From NCBI GenBank assembly GCA_002102225.1, contig LQPB01000028.1, positions 1-64,000 of the forward strand: a stretch of DNA of 64,000 bases, read 5' to 3'. Below are positions 8,789 through 18,388 of this stretch, one piece after another (the first letter of the stretch is position 1; each line of letters starts with the position of its first letter). The notes beneath the pieces are model-generated. The model searched no databases. It saw only the letters and a program-made list of their open reading frames with translations, and was not told where the DNA came from. The stretch comes from Mycobacterium interjectum. Lineage in GTDB: Bacteria > Actinomycetota > Actinomycetes > Mycobacteriales > Mycobacteriaceae. A program made the translations under genes and the position numbers.

Positions 8789-9130
8789 TCACGACACCCC
8801 TCGACCACCTATCCACAGCGGCGGCTCCTGGCCGTTGTACATGCTCTTGGGCTGCCAACGGTGCCTGCGCAACAGTCGACCGGCGTGGTGCTCGGCAACG
8901 TCCTTCAGGTACTCCACGTCGTCGCTGGTCCACGGGTGCTGGCCGGTCCCGTCCAACCACCACCTCGGTTGGCCGTCCTGCTCGTAACGGGTTATCCGGT
9001 AACGCCAGGCGACGTGCCTGCCCTCGGCGTCGACCCGCCAGTCCAGCAGCCGCCGACGAATGGCCTCGGGCGTCGACTGAAGAGATTCCCAGGGGTGAGT
9101 TATCCGGATCTCGACGAACTCGCCACCCAT
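8789..9130 (-). CDS. Conserved hypothetical protein (113 aa)
   Basis: A soluble, Trp- and Arg-rich 113-aa protein. The sequence reads as genuine coding: RRRLLDWRVDAEGRHVAWRY then a C-terminal DDVEYLKDVAEHHAGRLLRR helix. There is no signal peptide, membrane segment or catalytic signature that I recognise. The ATG at 9130 is the natural start (MGGEFVEIRITHPW). It is convergent with the DUF1906 gene and divergent from the cyclase gene, so it is probably monocistronic. Function unknown. Confidence 0.65.
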   Translation of the reverse strand: MGGEFVEIRITHPWESLQSTPEAIRRRLLDWRVDAEGRHVAWRYRITRYEQDGQPRWWLDGTGQHPWTSDDVEYLKDVAEHHAGRLLRRHRWQPKSMYNGQEPPLWIGGRGVS

Positions 9131-9198
9131 GAAACAACCCTAGACGGAATTGATCGAGGCCGTATCGCCCAGGTTGCGGTGATGTTTAGGTTGGAGTC

Positions 9199-10605
9199 AT
9201 GAGCGACATCCAGTCGCAGGTTTCGGTTCTGAAGCGAACCGCCGATCGGGCCGTCGCGGATGCCATCACGCGGTTGATCGAGGACGGCGAAGATCATGAG
9301 CTGAATCGAATCAATGCCCTGGACTTTTCCAAGCGCACCGGCTTCGACGAAGAAAAGGCGATTTCCGGCTTCCTGCATGCCTCGCGGCTTGGCCTATTCG
9401 ATCTCAGCTGGAACGTCCTTTGTCCCGGTTGCAGCGGCGTGCTCGACGCGCACGACACGCTGAAATCGCTGCGTGATGACGACTATCGCTGCGGATTGTG
9501 CGCCTGCGGCTATGAGCCTTCCGTTGACGAGCAGATCGAAGTGTCCTTTACCGTCAGCCCCAAGGTCAGGCGGATCGCCGCTCACGATCCCAACACGCTG
9601 CCGCTGTGGGACTACTACAAGCAGGTGTTCTGGAGTTCGGGCATCGATCTCGGCGAGGATTCCTTCGCCTCGCTGACCGGGGAAGCGACCTTGGATGCGC
9701 TGGAGCTGCCCGCCGGCGAAAGGGCGGTGCTGTCGCTGCAACTTCCGCCGCAATTCATCATCGTTTTCGAGCCCGTGACGCATTCCGCGCATTTCATCGA
9801 CGTCCAAGGCGAGCCGACCGCGGAAATTCAGCGGCTCGGGCTGATCTTCAACAAAGCGCACCCGCCGACCGGCTCCAGCACATTGCGTCCGGGTCCGTTG
9901 CGGCTCGAACTCGACAACGAGTCCCCCCTGCGTACGCTGCCCACCGTCTTCGTCGCCGACGAACTCCACGACCTACTGGCCAAGCGCAGGCCGTTCCTCA
10001 CCGCCAAGCGGATGCTGTCGAATCAGACGTTCCGCGACGTGTTCAAGGCCGACAATCTCAACATCGATCAGCGCCTGAAAATCACCTCGCTGACGTTTCT
10101 GTTCACCGACCTCAAGGGGTCGACCGCGCTTTACGAGCGGGTCGGCGACCTCGCCGCGTTCGACTTGGTCCGCGCGCACTTTCATGCGCTTCTGGAAATC
10201 ATCGCGGCCGAAAAGGGCGCCGTGGTCAAGACGATCGGGGACGCCGTGATGGCGACCTTTGTCCAGCCCGACCACGCGCTCGTCGCGGGCTTGCGGATGC
10301 GGGCCGCGATGGACAAGCTCAATGCCGAGCGCGGCAGGTCCGACCTGATCGTAAAGATCGGCATTCATGAGGGGCCGTGTCTCGCGGTGATGCTGAACGA
10401 GCGGCAGGACTACTTCGGCCAGACCGTCAACATCGCGGCGCGGGTGCAGAGCCTGTCGACCGCGCAGGAGATCCACATCACCGGTCCCGTGATCGACGCG
10501 CCCGGCGTCGCCGCCATCCTGGAGAAGGAGTCGATCCGGCCGATTAAGAAGGAGGCCGCGCTGCGCGGCATCGCCGACAAGATGGTCGTGTACGAGATCC
10601 CATAA
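9199..10605 (+). CDS. Class III adenylate cyclase with N-terminal DUF5939-like zinc-binding domain
   Basis: The 468-aa soluble protein has an N-terminal regulatory region with a four-Cys site (CPGCSG then CGLCACG), matching DUF5939-type cyclases, and a C-terminal catalytic domain from about residue 295. All class III landmarks are present: metal Asp304 (FTDLKGST), adenine-selecting Lys344 and metal Asp348 (VKTIGDAV), Asp404 (DYFG), transition-state Asn411 and Arg415 (VNIAAR). It should convert ATP to cAMP as a homodimer in the cytosol. No kinase or effector is adjacent. A CRP-type site occurs 32 kb away (43037-43052), but any connection is speculative. Confidence 0.9.
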   Translation: MSDIQSQVSVLKRTADRAVADAITRLIEDGEDHELNRINALDFSKRTGFDEEKAISGFLHASRLGLFDLSWNVLCPGCSGVLDAHDTLKSLRDDDYRCGLCACGYEPSVDEQIEVSFTVSPKVRRIAAHDPNTLPLWDYYKQVFWSSGIDLGEDSFASLTGEATLDALELPAGERAVLSLQLPPQFIIVFEPVTHSAHFIDVQGEPTAEIQRLGLIFNKAHPPTGSSTLRPGPLRLELDNESPLRTLPTVFVADELHDLLAKRRPFLTAKRMLSNQTFRDVFKADNLNIDQRLKITSLTFLFTDLKGSTALYERVGDLAAFDLVRAHFHALLEIIAAEKGAVVKTIGDAVMATFVQPDHALVAGLRMRAAMDKLNAERGRSDLIVKIGIHEGPCLAVMLNERQDYFGQTVNIAARVQSLSTAQEIHITGPVIDAPGVAAILEKESIRPIKKEAALRGIADKMVVYEIP

Positions 10606-10748
10606 CGCTCAATCCGCGACATCATCTGGCGGACACCGATTCTCGCTGTTCCGGCTCTTCTCCGGATCACGTGTCAGCTGACGCGCCCGGAAAACCGGGC
10701 CGACCCCAGCGCTAGCCAGCCGTTTAGCCTGCCTAGCCGGGTGAATGG

Positions 10749-10821
10749 TGGAGCTAAGGGGACTCGAACCCCTGACCCCCACACTGCCAGTGTGGTGCGC
10801 TACCAGCTGCGCCATAGCCCC
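10749..10821 (-). tRNA. tRNA-Ala (GGC)
   Basis: On the minus strand the cloverleaf is complete: acceptor GGGGCTA pairs with TAGCTCC, D arm GCGC/GCGC, anticodon stem CCACA/TGTGG with loop CTGGCAG (anticodon GGC), T arm AGGGG/CCCCT with TTCGAGT. The 73 nt include the discriminator A; CCA is not encoded. It reads GCC codons, the major Ala codon in this genome. It lies between the cyclase and pgm genes. Confidence 0.96.
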
Positions 10822-10974
10822 AAGTCGTGCCAATCGAAGCTACACCACTGGCCAGATGCGTTCAAAGCCGCTGGTCAGTCGGGCGCGGTATCGCATGCGC
10901 TATCACGTTTGAAAGTCGGGTGGGGCTGCCCAGACGGAGGCTGCCGTGGCTCGAGTGGCGCAATAGCCGCAGCC

Positions 10975-12603
10975 TCACCCGATGACCGAATTCACCACCT
11001 CGCGCGCGGCCTGCTGCACCTCGGCCAGGTGCTCGGGGCCGTTGAACGACTCGGCGTAGATCTTGTACACGTCCTCGGTGCCCGACGGGCGGGCGGCAAA
11101 CCACGCGTTGGCCGTCGTCACCTTCAGCCCGCCCAGCGGGGCGCCGTTGCCGGGGGCGGCGGTCAGCTTCGCGGTGATCGGCTCCCCGGCGACCTCGGTC
11201 GCGGTCACCTGCTCGGCCGACAGCCGGGAAAGCCGGGCTTTCTGCTCCCGGTCGGCGGGCGCGTCGACCCGCGCGTAGAACGGCGTGCCGTACTGCGCGG
11301 TCAACTCCTGATAGCGCTGCGACGGGCTCAAGCCGGTGACGGCCTGGATCTCGGAGGCCAGCAGCGCCAGGATGATGCCGTCCTTGTCGGTGGTCCACAC
11401 CGACCCGTCGCGCCGCAGGAACGACGCCCCCGCCGACTCCTCCCCGCCGAAGCCGATCGTGCCGCCGATCAGGCCGTCGACGAACCACTTGAACCCGACC
11501 GGCACCTCGACCAGCTTGCGCCCGATGCCGGCGACCACGCGGTCGATGATCGACGAGCTGACCGCCGTCTTGCCGACGGCGATGCCGTCTGGCCACGACG
11601 GGCGGTGCGTATAGAGGTAGTCGATGGCCACCGCCAGGTAATGGTTCGGATTCAGCAGGCCCGCATCGGGGGTGACGATGCCGTGCCGGTCGGCGTCGGC
11701 GTCGTTGCCGGTGGCGATCTGGTAGCGGTCGCAGTTCGCGATGAGCCCCGCCATCGCGTCCGGCGAGCTGCAGTCCATCCGGATCTTGCCGTCGTGGTCG
11801 AGCGTCATGAACCGCCACGTCGCGTCGACCAACGGGTTGACCACGGTCAGGTCCAGCCCGTGCCGCTGCGCGATCTCGCCCCAGTAGTCCACGCTGGCGC
11901 CCCCGAGCGGGTCGGCGCCGATCCTTACGCCGGCCGCGCGGATCGCGTCGAGGTCGACCACGTTGGGCAGGTCGTCGACGTAGGTGCCCAGATAGTCGTA
12001 GCGCTGGACGGCATTCAGCGCGCGGGCCAGCGGCACCCGCCGCACCCCCGATCCGCTGCGCAGAATCTCGTTGGCGCGCTTGGCGATTGCGTTGGTCGCG
12101 TCGGTGTCAGCAGGGCCGCCGTTGGGCGGGTTGTACTTGAAGCCGCCGTCGGGGGGCGGGTTGTGCGACGGCGTGACGACGATGCCGTCGGCCAGCGCCT
12201 CGGTGCGACCGCGGTTGTAGGTCAGGATGGCGTGGCTGACCGCCGGCGTCGGCGTGTAACCGTCGCGGGAGTCGATCATGGTGACGACGTCGTTGGCGGC
12301 CAGCACCTCCAGTGCCGACACCCACGCCGGCTCGGAAAGGCCATGGGTGTCACGGCCGATGAACAGCGGCCCGGTGGTGCCCTGCGCGGCGCGGTACTCG
12401 ACGATCGCCTGGGTGATGGCCAGGATGTGGGCCTCATTGAATGCCCCGTTGAGCGCCGACCCGCGGTGACCCGACGTGCCGAACGCCACCTGCTGGGTGA
12501 CATCGTTCGGATCAGGCTGAATCGAATAGTAGGCGGTCACCAGGTGAGGCAGATTGACTAAGTCTTCGGGCTGGGCCGGCTGACCGGCGCGCGGGTGGGC
12601 CAT
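10975..12603 (-). CDS. pgm: Phosphoglucomutase (alpha-D-glucose-specific)
   Basis: This 542-aa enzyme interconverts glucose-1-phosphate and glucose-6-phosphate, linking glycogen, trehalose and cell-wall sugar nucleotides to glycolysis. The sequence shows FGTSGHRG near the N-terminus, the active phosphoserine loop [11 protein letters not shown], the metal loop [10 protein letters not shown], the sugar-binding GGEESAG and the phosphate-binding [12 protein letters not shown] at the C-terminus. The ATG at 12603 is preferred over a TTG at 12612. It closely resembles M. tuberculosis PgmA (Rv3068c), and the neighbours (two crcB genes divergent) are in the same order there. Confidence 0.96.
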   Translation of the reverse strand: MAHPRAGQPAQPEDLVNLPHLVTAYYSIQPDPNDVTQQVAFGTSGHRGSALNGAFNEAHILAITQAIVEYRAAQGTTGPLFIGRDTHGLSEPAWVSALEVLAANDVVTMIDSRDGYTPTPAVSHAILTYNRGRTEALADGIVVTPSHNPPPDGGFKYNPPNGGPADTDATNAIAKRANEILRSGSGVRRVPLARALNAVQRYDYLGTYVDDLPNVVDLDAIRAAGVRIGADPLGGASVDYWGEIAQRHGLDLTVVNPLVDATWRFMTLDHDGKIRMDCSSPDAMAGLIANCDRYQIATGNDADADRHGIVTPDAGLLNPNHYLAVAIDYLYTHRPSWPDGIAVGKTAVSSSIIDRVVAGIGRKLVEVPVGFKWFVDGLIGGTIGFGGEESAGASFLRRDGSVWTTDKDGIILALLASEIQAVTGLSPSQRYQELTAQYGTPFYARVDAPADREQKARLSRLSAEQVTATEVAGEPITAKLTAAPGNGAPLGGLKVTTANAWFAARPSGTEDVYKIYAESFNGPEHLAEVQQAAREVVNSVIG

Positions 12604-12736
12604 GATTACCAATTCTGCCCGTGCCCGTCGCGCACCGCCGCCCCGGACTTCTCAGGTACTTCCCGGGTTCATCTCCTGGTAAGTCGACGCCCTACGCTGC
12701 TAAGCGCACCACCCGCAGACCGAAGGGAAGCCAACC

Positions 12737-13135
12737 GTGGCACACCGCGACTATCGCGAGCTGGCCGCGGTTTTCGTCGGCGGGGCGCTCGGCACCCTGG
12801 CCCGTGCGGCGCTGCAAGCCGTCGCCGTGCGCGACCCGGAGCACTGGCCGTGGGTGACTTTCGCCGTCAACATCGTCGGCGCGTTTTTGGTCGGCTACTT
12901 CACCACCCGGCTGCTGGAGCGGCTGCCGCTGTCGAGCTACCGGCGCCCGATGCTCGGCACCGGACTCTGCGGCGGGTTGACGACTTTCTCGACGATGCAG
13001 GTCGAGACCCTCAAGATGATCGAGCACGGCCATTGGGCCATGGCGGCGGCCTACACCGGCGGCAGCGTCGTGCTCGGATTGCTGGCCGTGCACCTGGCCA
13101 CCGCCCTGGTGCGCCGGGTGCGGGTGCGGCAATGA
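12737..13135 (+). CDS. crcB: Fluoride channel Fluc/CrcB, subunit 1
   Basis: A 132-aa membrane protein with four predicted helices and the Fluc signature GGLTTFST (residues 79-86) plus the pore Asn in FAVNIVGAF (Asn45). Fluc channels let fluoride escape from the cytosol and work as dual-topology dimers; a pair of adjacent genes, as here, usually makes a heterodimer. It starts with GTG at 12737, with GAAGGGA upstream. The stop overlaps the next crcB start (ATGA), so the two are translationally coupled. I looked for a fluoride riboswitch in 12604-12736 and saw no convincing one. Confidence 0.93.
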   Translation: MAHRDYRELAAVFVGGALGTLARAALQAVAVRDPEHWPWVTFAVNIVGAFLVGYFTTRLLERLPLSSYRRPMLGTGLCGGLTTFSTMQVETLKMIEHGHWAMAAAYTGGSVVLGLLAVHLATALVRRVRVRQ

Positions 13136-13497
13136 CGGCCGTCCTGCTCTGGACCGGCGTCGCGCTCGTCGGCGGCGTCGGGTCGGTGCTGCGCTTCGTG
13201 ATCGACGGCGCGGTGGCCCGCCGGGCGGCGCGGGCCTTCCCGTTCGGGACGCTCGCGGTGAACATCAGCGGCGCCGTCCTGCTGGGTTTCCTCGGCGGCC
13301 TGGTGTTGAGCAGGGACGCGGCGCTGCTGGCGGGGACGGCGTTCGTCGGCGCCTACACCACCTTTTCCACCTGGATGCTGGAAACGCAGCGCCTCGGCGA
13401 GGAGCGCCAGACGTGGACGGCGCTGGCCAATATCGTCGTCAGCGTCGCGCTCGGGATAGCCGCCGCGGTGCTCGGACAATGGCTCGCGCAGCGCTGA
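13132..13497 (+). CDS. crcB: Fluoride channel Fluc/CrcB, subunit 2
   Basis: The 121-aa second Fluc subunit starts at the ATG at 13132, inside the stop codon of the first. It has four membrane helices, AVNISGA with the pore Asn44, and GAYTTFST (residues 73-80). Heterodimeric Fluc pairs of this kind expel fluoride and are the norm in Gram-positive bacteria with tandem crcB genes. The order pgm / crcB / crcB matches Rv3068c-Rv3070 of M. tuberculosis. Confidence 0.93.
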   Translation: MTAVLLWTGVALVGGVGSVLRFVIDGAVARRAARAFPFGTLAVNISGAVLLGFLGGLVLSRDAALLAGTAFVGAYTTFSTWMLETQRLGEERQTWTALANIVVSVALGIAAAVLGQWLAQR

Positions 13498-14127
13498 TCA
13501 GCGCTCGCGAAGTTCCGGGATGTCGCCGGGCGTGCGGGGCAGCGCGTAGAGCGCCATGCGCCGGTTGGACATGTCGTGCTCGCCGAGGAACGCGCAACCG
13601 GCGCGCTCGCAGAACCGCCGTGCCGTCTTGTTGCGGTAGTCGGGATCGAACATGATCCGCCGGCAGTGCGGTTCCTGGCCCAGCACGCTGGCCACGAAGT
13701 GCGGCAACACGTAGCCGGCGATCCCTTGGTTGACGAACTCTTCGTCGGCGATGGCGGCGTGGATGCCCAAGTCGTACGGATCGGCGTGGTACCGGGTGGC
13801 GATGGAATCCTTTGCCGCCCTGTATAACTCGATGTAGGCGTGGTCTTGGCCGTCCAGGCTGGCGAAAAACGGCCGCGAATACGTGCCGTCGAGTTGCGCG
13901 CGCAGGTGGCGATGCCAGCGTTCGGCCGGCCAGGCGGACTCCCACGCCTCGGCCAGGGCGGGCCTGCTCATCCACTCGGCGACCATTTCCGCGTCGGCGT
14001 CCGGGTCGGCGAGCCGAAAGGCGTACGGCGCGGGCACCTCCGCGACGCTTGGCGGCGGCGGCACGTTACGCACCTCTTCGCTGATGTCGGTCAGTTCCCG
14101 CGGCAGGATCACTTCGGGTTCGCTCAT
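13498..14127 (-). CDS. MbtK/IucB-like GNAT acyltransferase
   Basis: A 209-aa acyltransferase of the siderophore-lysine N-acyltransferase group (acetyltransferase-8 type). [64 protein letters not shown] and [17 protein letters not shown] follow the pattern of M. tuberculosis MbtK (Rv1347c), which acylates the lysine N6 of mycobactin. The start at 14127 ([12 protein letters not shown]) is preferred over longer readings. It is not next to other siderophore genes here, so it may be a paralogue with another acceptor. Its gene abuts the crcB stop in convergent orientation. Confidence 0.78.
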   Translation of the reverse strand: MSEPEVILPRELTDISEEVRNVPPPPSVAEVPAPYAFRLADPDADAEMVAEWMSRPALAEAWESAWPAERWHRHLRAQLDGTYSRPFFASLDGQDHAYIELYRAAKDSIATRYHADPYDLGIHAAIADEEFVNQGIAGYVLPHFVASVLGQEPHCRRIMFDPDYRNKTARRFCERAGCAFLGEHDMSNRRMALYALPRTPGDIPELRER

Positions 14128-14159
14128 ATCAAACCGGGAGCCTACCGAGCCGCCGGCGG

Positions 14160-14504
14160 TCAGCGGCCCTTGAGGATCCCCGCCAGCACCGCGGCGTGAC
14201 TCCCGTCCACTTCGCGGGTGGCGGTCACCAGGGTGACGACGCCGCGCCCGGCCAGCTTGCGCAGCTCCGCCAGCGCCGGGCTGTCGTGCAGTTCCTCGCG
14301 GTAGCGCGCGACGAATTCCTCGAACCGGCGCGGGTCGTGGTGATACCACTCGCGCAGTTCCTTCGACGGCGCGACGTCCTTACACCACGTGCCCACCCGC
14401 GGGTCGTCCTTGCGGAACCCCCGCGGCCAGATGCGGTCCACCAGCACGCGCTGCCCGTCGTCGGGGCCGACGTCCTCGTACACGCGCGCCAGCCGAATGC
14501 TCAC
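14160..14504 (-). CDS. DUF488 family protein
   Basis: A 114-aa DUF488 protein, recognisable from [43 protein letters not shown] and the [10 protein letters not shown] helix. The function of the family is not established. The GTG at 14504 ([11 protein letters not shown]) is chosen because the frame upstream of it runs into the promoter and SOS box of the divergent HNH gene. It resembles Rv3073c and sits in the same place beside the 13E12-type gene. It is 32 bp from the acetyltransferase gene in the same direction, so they may be co-transcribed. Confidence 0.85.
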   Translation of the reverse strand: MSIRLARVYEDVGPDDGQRVLVDRIWPRGFRKDDPRVGTWCKDVAPSKELREWYHHDPRRFEEFVARYREELHDSPALAELRKLAGRGVVTLVTATREVDGSHAAVLAGILKGR

Positions 14505-14540
14505 ACGACCAGCGTAACGAGGGCTGTCGGTGGGGTCCGC

Positions 14541-14561
14541 TATACTCGAACACATGTTCGA
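14541..14561 (+). promoter_or_regulatory. -10 hexamer TATACT and LexA/SOS box
   Basis: TATACT (14541-14546) fits a sigma-A -10 element. TCGAACACATGTTCGA (14546-14561) is a perfect match to the mycobacterial SOS box TCGAAC-N4-GTTCGA. The ATG of the HNH gene (14554) lies inside the box and about 8 bp after the -10, so the transcript is probably leaderless and LexA would cover both promoter and start codon. DNA-damage induction of the HNH gene is therefore expected. Confidence 0.85.
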
Positions 14562-15804
14562 TGATCATCAATCGGCGCTGATAGAGCGCATCGCCGAGCT
14601 GGAGAGGGTCAAGTCCGCCGCGGCGGCGGACCAGGCCCGGCTGGCGGTCGCGCTGGACACGGCGCGCCGCGCCGCCGAGGCGGCCGCGGGCGTGCCCGCG
14701 GCGCAGCGCGGACGGGGCGTGGCCAGCGAGGTCGCGCTGGCGCGGCGGGATTCCCCCGCCCGGGGTGGGCGGCATCTGGGCTTCGCCAAGGCGCTGGTGC
14801 ACGAGATGCCGCACACGCTCGCCGCGCTGGAATGCGGGGCGCTCTCGGAGTGGCGGGCCACCCTGATCGTCCGCGAGAGCGCCTGCCTGGACGTCGAGGA
14901 CCGCCGCACGCTGGATGCGGAGATGTGCGCCGACGCGGCCGCCCTCGAGGGAATGGGGGACGCGCGGGTGGCCGCGGCGGCCAAGGCGATCGCCTACCGG
15001 CTGGACCCGCACGCCGTAGTCGAGCGGGCGGCCAAGGCCGAGAACGAACGCACGGTCACCATCCGGCCCGCCCCCGACACGATGACGTATCTGACCGCGT
15101 TGTTGCCTGTCGCCCAGGGAGTTTCGGTGTATGCGGCGCTGCGCCGCGAGGCCGACAGCTGCGGTGACGGTCGGTCCCGCGGGCAGGTCATGGCCGACAC
15201 CCTCGTCGAGCGGGTCACCGGCCGAGCCGCGGCCGTGCCGACGCCCATCGCGGTCAACCTGGTGCTCACCGACGAAACGCTGCTGGGCGGTGCCGACGCG
15301 CCGGCCGACATCGCCGGCTACGGACCGATTCCGGCGGCGGTCGCGCGCTCGATGGTCGCCGACGCGGTCGGCGACCGGCGCTCCCTCGCGACGCTGCGCA
15401 GGCTCTACGCCCACCCGGCGGCCGGGGCGCTGGTGGCCATGGAGTCACGGGCGCGGCTGTTTCCGCGCGGCCTGGCCGGCTTCATCGCGCTGCGCGACCA
15501 ACGGTGTCGCACCCCCTATTGCGACGCGCCGATCCGTCACCGCGACCACGCCCAGCCCTGGGCCGACGGCGGGCCCACCACGGCGGACAACGGCCTGGGC
15601 TGCTGCGAGCGCTGCAACTACGCCAAGCAAGCCGCGGGCTGGCGGGTCCGCACGCAGACCGACGAAAACCACACCCACACAGCGGAATTCACCACACCGA
15701 CCGGCCACACCTACCGGTCGGGCGCCCCGCCGCGCGCGCCGGCGATCACGGTCAGCGAGGTCGAACTACGAATCGGCGTCGCGCTGGCCCGGCACGCCGC
15801 TTAG
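14554..15804 (+). CDS. 13E12/DUF222-family HNH endonuclease-like protein
   Basis: A 416-aa member of the REP13E12 family found in many copies in mycobacteria. The N-terminal DUF222 domain (helical, about residues 15-300) is followed by an HNH zinc module: [36 protein letters not shown]. These proteins are presumed DNA nucleases but their role is not settled. I take the ATG at 14554 rather than a GTG at 14530, because a good -10 lies just upstream and a leaderless transcript fits. It corresponds in position to Rv3074. The last 39 bp overlap the convergent DsbA-like gene. Confidence 0.9.
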   Translation: MFDDHQSALIERIAELERVKSAAAADQARLAVALDTARRAAEAAAGVPAAQRGRGVASEVALARRDSPARGGRHLGFAKALVHEMPHTLAALECGALSEWRATLIVRESACLDVEDRRTLDAEMCADAAALEGMGDARVAAAAKAIAYRLDPHAVVERAAKAENERTVTIRPAPDTMTYLTALLPVAQGVSVYAALRREADSCGDGRSRGQVMADTLVERVTGRAAAVPTPIAVNLVLTDETLLGGADAPADIAGYGPIPAAVARSMVADAVGDRRSLATLRRLYAHPAAGALVAMESRARLFPRGLAGFIALRDQRCRTPYCDAPIRHRDHAQPWADGGPTTADNGLGCCERCNYAKQAAGWRVRTQTDENHTHTAEFTTPTGHTYRSGAPPRAPAITVSEVELRIGVALARHAA

Positions 15805-16482
15805 GCGCTCGACGTCGATCACCTCGCCGCGATTGATGCTGACCCAATCGCGCCCGTCGAGGTAGGGTCGCAGGCTTGTGCCGATGAGCTCGAGGTCGGC
15901 CTGCGCCTTGGGCCGCTGCAGTTCGTAGACGTGCGGCAGCTCGGCCATGCCGGTCACCACGCTCCACAGGGTCAGGGCGGGCGCGCCGGTCGGCGGGTCC
16001 ACCAACACCGGACCGAACAGGCACTGACCCGACAAGAACAGCGTCGGCACGCCGTAGCCGCCGGCGTCGGTGACGCGCCGATGCTCCTCGCGAATCTCGT
16101 CGTGGGTGGTGGCGTCGTCCAACGCCTCGTCGAGAACCGCGGCGTCGACGCCGATGTCGCCCAGCAGTTTTCGCGCGACCGCGGGGTCGTGCGGCTTGCC
16201 GCCCAGGGTGTGCAGCTCACGCCCGATCGCGGCGTACCAGCGGTCCAGCAACGCCATGTCGGTTCGGCGCAGCAGCGCCCCGATCCGCATCAGCGACCAG
16301 CCGTAGGACCACTCCCGCTCCCAGGGGTGCTTTTGGCCCTCCGAGCGGTTGATCTCTTCGAGGCTGAAGAACCGCCAGTTGACGGTGATGCCGAGCTGGT
16401 CGCGGACGTCGCGGATCCACAACGACGTCTGATAGGCGAACGGGCACATCGGGTCGAAGTGAAAATCCACCGCGTCGCTCAT
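15766..16482 (-). CDS. DsbA/2-hydroxychromene-isomerase-like thioredoxin-fold protein
   Basis: A 238-aa thioredoxin-fold protein of the DsbA-like family (helical insertion, VPTLFLSG cis-Pro loop). The active-site motif is DPMCPFAY: Cys13 is present but the second Cys of CxxC is replaced by Ala16, so it cannot form the usual redox disulfide by itself. It could act as a mono-Cys oxidoreductase, a mycothiol-dependent isomerase, or have lost redox activity. There is no signal peptide, so it is cytosolic, like Rv2466c-type proteins. The gene is 17 bp downstream of the citrate-lyase-like gene in the same direction, probably an operon. Confidence 0.8.
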   Translation of the reverse strand: MSDAVDFHFDPMCPFAYQTSLWIRDVRDQLGITVNWRFFSLEEINRSEGQKHPWEREWSYGWSLMRIGALLRRTDMALLDRWYAAIGRELHTLGGKPHDPAVARKLLGDIGVDAAVLDEALDDATTHDEIREEHRRVTDAGGYGVPTLFLSGQCLFGPVLVDPPTGAPALTLWSVVTGMAELPHVYELQRPKAQADLELIGTSLRPYLDGRDWVSINRGEVIDVERLSGVPGQRDADS

Positions 16483-16499
16483 CGGATCCGCTCCCCGGC

Positions 16500-17441
16500 C
16501 TAGTAGTGGTAGGTGTCCGACGGCGCGGGTGAGTGCACCCGCTCTTCGTCGTCGAACTCGGACACCTCGATGCCGTAAGCGCGGGCCAGCTCGAGGATCT
16601 TCGTCGCCCTCGCAATCCGCGGCAGGTCCGAGCCGTTGCGGATCTCTCCCCCGTCGCGCTCGAACTCGGCGAAAAACTCCTTGGCCCAAGAGATCTCATC
16701 CTGCGACGGGGACAGCCCCTCGTTGACCACCGCGCACTGGTCCGGGGTCAGGCAGATCTTGCCCGTCATGCCGAACTCGACGGAAACCGCCGTGGCCTCG
16801 ATGAGCTTCAACGCGTTCGAGCCGATCGTCGGGCCGTCGATGGCGCTGGGCAGGTTGGCCGCCTTCGCGGCGATCGTGAACCGTGACCGGGCGTACGCCA
16901 GGGTGGAGGGGTCCTCCCCGAAACCGGTGTCACGGCGGAAGTCGCCGATCCCGAAGGCCAGCCGGAAGGTGCCCTTCGCCGCGGCGATCTCGGTGATGCG
17001 CTCCAGCCCGCGGGCGGTTTCGACCAGCGCCACGATCGGCACGTTGGGCAGTCGCTGGGCGGTCTCGGTGACGTGGTCCACCGATTCGACCATCGCCAGC
17101 ATCACCCCGCCGACCGGGGTGCCGGCCAGCGCCGCCAGATCGTCCGCCCACCACGGGGTGCCGAACCCGTTGATCCGGACCCAGTCGGTGTTGTCGCGGC
17201 TGAGCCAGCGCACGACGTTCTCACGGGCGGCCTGCTTGTCCTTGGGCGCGACCGCATCCTCGATGTCGAGAACCACGATGTCGGCCCGGGAATGCGCCGC
17301 GGACTGGAACCGGTCGGCATGCGCGCCGTTGACCAGCAGCCAACTGCGGGCGAGTACGGGATCGATGCGCCAGCCGATGTCGGAGGGATCCGGCGTCTGC
17401 TCGCCGACCTGTTCATACGTCTGATCTGTCGCCATCTTCAT
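16500..17441 (-). CDS. HpcH/HpaI aldolase / citrate-lyase beta-subunit-like protein (CitE-like)
   Basis: The 313-aa TIM-barrel protein has [12 protein letters not shown], the [11 protein letters not shown] acidic loop, [20 protein letters not shown] (metal Glu) and [12 protein letters not shown] (metal Asp), all hallmarks of CitE-like Mg-dependent lyases. Members cleave or form C-C bonds in (S)-citramalyl-CoA, malyl-CoA and related thioesters; no citrate-lyase alpha or gamma subunit is adjacent, so it acts alone. It corresponds in position and sequence type to Rv3075c. ATG start at 17441 (MKMATDQ) with a second in-frame ATG two codons on. Confidence 0.88.
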   Translation of the reverse strand: MKMATDQTYEQVGEQTPDPSDIGWRIDPVLARSWLLVNGAHADRFQSAAHSRADIVVLDIEDAVAPKDKQAARENVVRWLSRDNTDWVRINGFGTPWWADDLAALAGTPVGGVMLAMVESVDHVTETAQRLPNVPIVALVETARGLERITEIAAAKGTFRLAFGIGDFRRDTGFGEDPSTLAYARSRFTIAAKAANLPSAIDGPTIGSNALKLIEATAVSVEFGMTGKICLTPDQCAVVNEGLSPSQDEISWAKEFFAEFERDGGEIRNGSDLPRIARATKILELARAYGIEVSEFDDEERVHSPAPSDTYHY

Positions 17442-17495
17442 TCCGTGGGTGCCAGCTGGTCTTTGTTAAACCGTAGCGGCATCTCAAACGGCCGG

Positions 17496-18290
17496 TCAGG
17501 CGGGCTTGCGCCGCCGGCGCCATAGCACGCCACCCACGGCCAGGGCGACGCACAGCACGACGGCGACGAGCAAGGACTGCAGGGCGAACACCGCGAAGTC
17601 GTTGACGTCGTAATAGTCGCCGTCGCCGACGCATTGGAAGCTCACGGTGGTGCCCGACTGGCCCGGTTTGTAGCTGTAATGCTCGGTGTTGTACGCCATC
17701 TCATACCCGCCGCGGCACACGATGGGGCTCATCCACAGCGCGCTCGACGGGATGACCGCCGTCACCGCCGCCGCGCCGCCGACGCAGAGGCCGATCACCC
17801 CGCCCAGCATCGCGATGACCGGCCCGATCCAGCCGGCGCCGCCACGCCTGCGCTGGGGCGCCGCGTAGACACCGCGCACGCCGGGTTCCAAGAAGACCGG
17901 ATCGGACGGGTCGCAACGCGAAAACACGACCTGGCTGCCGACCTTGATGGTGCCGCCGGCCCGGAGGCCGGCGCGGGCCAGGACGTCCCGGTACTGCTGC
18001 TGCGACAGGCCGGCGTCGACCACGGCGCGCGAGAGCGCCTCCCGGACCTGCGTCAGCCCCGGTGCCAGCGGGTTGCCTCGCTCCGCCTGCAGGGCCTGTG
18101 CCAACCGGCGCGCGTGCTCGTCGATGGCCGCCATTTGCGCGGCCGAGACGGGCGACGGCTGCTGCTCGACGGCCTGGTTTCCTCCCGCGGCCGCCTTGGC
18201 GTCGGCCAGCTGACGTTCCAGCTCGGCGATGCGCTTCTGCTGTGCGAGCTGCCGCTCCAGCTCGTCGATGCGCTGCTGGGGGTCATCCAT
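17496..18290 (-). CDS. Coiled-coil membrane protein, hypothetical
   Basis: A protein of 264 aa from the ATG at 18290 (MDDPQQRIDELERQL). The N-terminus is a heptad-like coiled coil with a repeated IDELERQLA / IAELERQLADAK unit (residues about 7-32). A short soluble domain follows (REALSRAVVDAGLSQQQYRD), then two membrane segments, at about 165-190 and 235-255, with a Cys-containing external loop between them and a basic tail (RRRRKPA). The frame extends upstream to 18413 but that part is poor and overlaps the promoter of the hemerythrin gene. Function unknown; the topology suggests a small sensor or envelope-tethered scaffold. Confidence 0.6.
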   Translation of the reverse strand: MDDPQQRIDELERQLAQQKRIAELERQLADAKAAAGGNQAVEQQPSPVSAAQMAAIDEHARRLAQALQAERGNPLAPGLTQVREALSRAVVDAGLSQQQYRDVLARAGLRAGGTIKVGSQVVFSRCDPSDPVFLEPGVRGVYAAPQRRRGGAGWIGPVIAMLGGVIGLCVGGAAAVTAVIPSSALWMSPIVCRGGYEMAYNTEHYSYKPGQSGTTVSFQCVGDGDYYDVNDFAVFALQSLLVAVVLCVALAVGGVLWRRRRKPA

Positions 18291-18388
18291 CAGCAAATGA
18301 TCCCATTTCGCAAACGGCGTCGCCGGACCGTTTGCGCGTTCCCCCACCGGGTATTTCTTCAATTCCCCTATCACTGGAGGTATCGGCG

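Noticed and set aside
10741..12561. 606-codon plus-strand frame opposite pgm
   Set aside because: It runs antisense through the tRNA and pgm, is Arg/Gly/Val-rich and has no protein-like motifs; it is a high-G+C shadow frame.
12604..12736. Possible fluoride riboswitch before crcB
   Set aside because: I could not find the conserved crcB-motif core or its pseudoknot; only a normal leader with GAAGGGA is visible.
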